A DNA stretch of 64,000 bases from Halovivax gelatinilyticus (GTDB lineage Archaea; Halobacteriota; Halobacteria; Halobacteriales; Natrialbaceae), in the NCBI RefSeq assembly GCF_024300625.1, contig NZ_CP101322.1, positions 1,439,992 through 1,503,991 on the forward strand, written 5' to 3'. The notes below the pieces were generated by a model. It made no database searches. It was not told where the DNA came from and worked only from the letters and a program-made list of their open reading frames with translations. Shown here in pieces: positions 61,930-64,000 of this stretch (its first letter is position 1; each line of letters begins with the position of its first letter). The position numbers were made by a program, and so were the translations under genes.

Positions 61930-62595
61930 GTGCAATCGGCCGATCTCACGCTTCGACTCCCACCCGAGATGCAATTGCCGGTCCCGGACCTGGTCGAACT
62001 GGGGTCCGTCTATCGGGAGGAGGTGCTCTCGTGGGGCGTCGACGAACGCCGCGATCAGATTCGATTCCTGTCGATCGTCGCCGGCGAGATAGACGTGGTT
62101 CGGGAACTAGCCGCCGACCTGGAGCGCGCCGAATCGCCCGACGTGTACCGGTACGACCTCACGCCGATCGACGACGACACGTTCTACCTCTACGCCGAAC
62201 TCGGGCTCCGAGCGGCCGATTCGATGCTCTTCGAACCGTTCGATCGGCCCGGACTCGTACTCGTGCCGCCGGTCGTCTACACCGGTCGTGACGTCGTCAG
62301 GTTCACCGTGCTCGGCGAGGGCGATGCGCTGGCTAACGTTCTGGACGCGGTTCCCGACGCCGTCGGCGTTACGGTCGAGCGCGTAAGCGACCACCGACGA
62401 CGAACGGAGACGCTGACCGGACGGCTCACCAATCGACAGTTCGAGGCGCTGTCGATCGCGCGCGAGCTGGGATATTACGAGGTTCCGCGAGAGAGCAACC
62501 TCGCCGCAGTTGCCGATCGACTGGAATGTTCAGAGAGCGCCGCCTCGCGATTGCTTCGGACGGCCGAACGAGCGCTGGTGGAGTCGGCGTTCTGA
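61930..62595 (+). CDS. Bat-type helix-turn-helix transcriptional regulator
   Basis: A 221-residue regulator of the HTH-10 family. The N-terminal ~150 residues form a sensor-like domain (RFLSIVAGEIDVVRELAADL; YRYDLTPIDDDTFYLYAELG). The C-terminal ~60 residues contain LTNRQFEALSIARELGYYEV, PRESNLAAVADRLECSESAAS and RLLRTAERALVE, the recognisable Bat HTH. GTG start at 61930. It probably controls the divergent P450 and perhaps itself. Confidence 0.9.
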   Translation: MQSADLTLRLPPEMQLPVPDLVELGSVYREEVLSWGVDERRDQIRFLSIVAGEIDVVRELAADLERAESPDVYRYDLTPIDDDTFYLYAELGLRAADSMLFEPFDRPGLVLVPPVVYTGRDVVRFTVLGEGDALANVLDAVPDAVGVTVERVSDHRRRTETLTGRLTNRQFEALSIARELGYYEVPRESNLAAVADRLECSESAASRLLRTAERALVESAF

Positions 62596-62636
62596 GGCGC
62601 TCGAGTCGATGCGTTCAGGACCCGACCGATTCCGGC

Positions 62637-64000
62637 TCAGATCCGCTGTTCGTGGCCGAGCGCGGCCCGGAGAATCCGCATGCCCATCGGCGTCAGGGCG
62701 TAGTCTTCGAGCCCGAAGGGGTGTAAGTTCGACTGGGTGGCAGGCGGCAGCAGGCCCCCGATAACGGTGATCGATCCGAGTTCGCCGACGATGACGTCGC
62801 CGCCGGCGGTCGCGGCCACGTCGCCGCCGGCGTTGGCGAAGGCGGACTCGTCGACGACGGTTATCGGCGCTTCGTTGCTGATCGCGTACCCCAGCGTCGG
62901 TCCGGTCCAGAGTTCCGCTTCGAGCGAGCGAACGTCGTCGACAAGCGGGTGGCCGGTCGTCGAGCCGAGACTGGCGAACTGAACGGTTCGCGAGGTGACG
63001 TCGGACGAACCGATCGAATTCGCGCCACCCACGTCGAGCGACGCGAGCAGGGAAACGCCCGCGTCGGTCAACACGAGGTTGCCACCGGCGTCGACGTACT
63101 CTTCGATCGCGGAGACGTACGCGCCGCTGGCGGTTCCGTCGTCGTGGGAGATCACCAGGTCGTCGTAGGCCGGTTGACCGCCCGAGAGCAGCGCGCCGCC
63201 TTCGATCTCGGCTACGGTCAACCCGCTCGCCGTCCCGTCCGCCATCGCGTCGCCGTAGTCCTCGAAGTAGGCGAGCGGGGTGACTTCGTACTCGCGTTGC
63301 TGGTAATTCAGTGCGCCGGGATCCGGTCGCCCGGTGGTCGAAACGATCGCCAGAGTGACGTCGGCTGCGCCGTCGCCGTCGACGCGAAGCTCCCACCGCC
63401 CCGGCTCGGGATCGGTCACGATCCACTCCGCACCGCCACAGCAGCCCGAGCCGTGGACGTCGTCGGTTCTGACCGTCTCTCCGCTCGGCGAGACGAGCGC
63501 CGCGGACTCGACGCCGGTCTCTAGTTGCTCGACGGACACCGAGAGCGTGTGCGCGTCTCGCCCGATCGAAATCGAGCGACCGCCGTTCCTCTCGGTGGCG
63601 ACCGCGAGTCGGTCCCGGTCGATCGCCGTTCGCGAGTCGAGCGTCAGGTCATCTGAACGGCGCGTCAGCGTCGGCGTGTCGACGTACGCGAGCGAGCGGC
63701 CGCCGGTTTCGATCGAGCCGTCGACCGGTTCGGCGGCCAGTCGGGCGAGTTCTCGCATACAGATCTGATACGCCTCCAACTGGACCGTCACGAGGATCGG
63801 ATAGTACGGAATCGGCTGGGCCGTCTGCGAGTTGTCGATCGCCATCTCGTAGGTGACGGCCGTCGCGCCGAAGCCGCCGACGTCGACCGCCTTGCCCAGC
63901 CAGCCGCCCATGCTTCCCGAGACGTTGTAATCGATCGTGTCGGAGACGGTGCCGAACGCGTACGGCTCCGACGGCGCGCCGCCCCAGACGCCACGGTTCT
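62637..64000 (-). CDS. M14-like zinc carboxypeptidase with C-terminal extension, 5' part cut by window edge
   Basis: The frame is open at the right edge and ends at 62637 (454 codons visible). The visible start (GVWGGAPSEPYAFGTVSDTI, SGSMGGWLGKAVDVGG) followed by AVTYEMAIDN, whose Glu fits the M14 catalytic glutamate, suggests a zinc carboxypeptidase core. Two further domains follow: a beta-rich one with a paired cysteine (GSGCCGGAEW) and a Rossmann-like region (YDDLVISHDDGTASGAY, VSAIEEYVDAGGNLVLTDAG) resembling glutamine-amidotransferase-like folds. Signal peptide and zinc ligands lie outside the window. Confidence 0.7.
   Translation of the reverse strand, partial: NRGVWGGAPSEPYAFGTVSDTIDYNVSGSMGGWLGKAVDVGGFGATAVTYEMAIDNSQTAQPIPYYPILVTVQLEAYQICMRELARLAAEPVDGSIETGGRSLAYVDTPTLTRRSDDLTLDSRTAIDRDRLAVATERNGGRSISIGRDAHTLSVSVEQLETGVESAALVSPSGETVRTDDVHGSGCCGGAEWIVTDPEPGRWELRVDGDGAADVTLAIVSTTGRPDPGALNYQQREYEVTPLAYFEDYGDAMADGTASGLTVAEIEGGALLSGGQPAYDDLVISHDDGTASGAYVSAIEEYVDAGGNLVLTDAGVSLLASLDVGGANSIGSSDVTSRTVQFASLGSTTGHPLVDDVRSLEAELWTGPTLGYAISNEAPITVVDESAFANAGGDVAATAGGDVIVGELGSITVIGGLLPPATQSNLHPFGLEDYALTPMGMRILRAALGHEQRI

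Noticed and set aside
1-64000. tRNA and rRNA genes
   Set aside because: I scanned spacers by eye for tRNA-like T-loop and acceptor patterns and found none; a covariance search would be needed to exclude them fully.

Overview
The window is haloarchaeal chromosome. Most proteins are very acidic and GC-rich. Short or absent 5' leaders with TATA boxes about 25 bp upstream are visible at several genes. Family markers agree: the insertion-bearing 2Fe-2S ferredoxin (7222-7611), halophilic malate dehydrogenase (58468-59382), twin-arginine lipoproteins, a globin-coupled transducer, Bat-type HTH regulators and a PibD-like preflagellin peptidase. I cannot fix the genus from the sequence alone.

Layout. 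1-3.2 kb is AT-rich accessory DNA: a truncated Tat-secreted protein, an HTH + membrane-protein pair, a secreted protein ending in a 14-cysteine module (halocin C8-like architecture) and small overlapping ORF remnants. 3.2-18 kb is mostly core metabolism and stress: two PiT phosphate permeases, UspA proteins, a membrane-anchored octapeptide-repeat protein, ferredoxin, the HemAT-type transducer, GAPDH, an ADP-dependent sugar kinase, a short bacterial-type prolyl-tRNA synthetase, a sugar-nucleotidyltransferase, a TreT-like trehalose synthase, a YjbQ protein and an aminoglycoside-phosphotransferase-fold kinase. 19.1-25.0 kb is a mostly co-directional set (FkbM methyltransferase, membrane protein, CDP-alcohol phosphatidyltransferase, MDR dehydrogenase, PTPS/QueD homologue, GT4 glycosyltransferase, methyltransferase) that looks like an uncharacterised pathway for a modified lipid or sugar. 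25-30.7 kb holds PibD, a PAP2 phosphatase, a HIT protein, DUF2891 and a uracil-DNA glycosylase.

30.8-38.2 kb is an accessory island: Fic AMP-transferase, HEPN/MNT toxin-antitoxin pair, FxLYD-like lipoprotein, an orphan CRISPR array (8 repeats, 7 spacers, two of them nearly identical), gene remnants, small membrane proteins and VapBC. 38.3-64 kb returns to housekeeping: isoleucyl-tRNA synthetase, thiolase, a membrane-anchored gluzincin protease, PRPP synthetase, GlmM-type phosphohexomutase, an orphan DNA methylase, a tandem pair of related membrane proteins, HPP/UspA, HisI, malate dehydrogenase, a cytochrome P450 with a divergent Bat-HTH regulator, and an M14-like carboxypeptidase cut by the right edge.

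The most interesting items are the cysteine-rich halocin-like precursor with its divergent HTH/membrane operon; the 19-25 kb biosynthetic set, whose PTPS and MDR members both lack canonical catalytic residues; an inverted duplication 19 kb apart pairing a small zinc-finger gene with a conserved ~180-bp hairpin-containing element (35.8-36.4 and 55.2-55.7 kb); the 16-unit octapeptide repeat protein; and the P-type ProRS lacking the editing domain.
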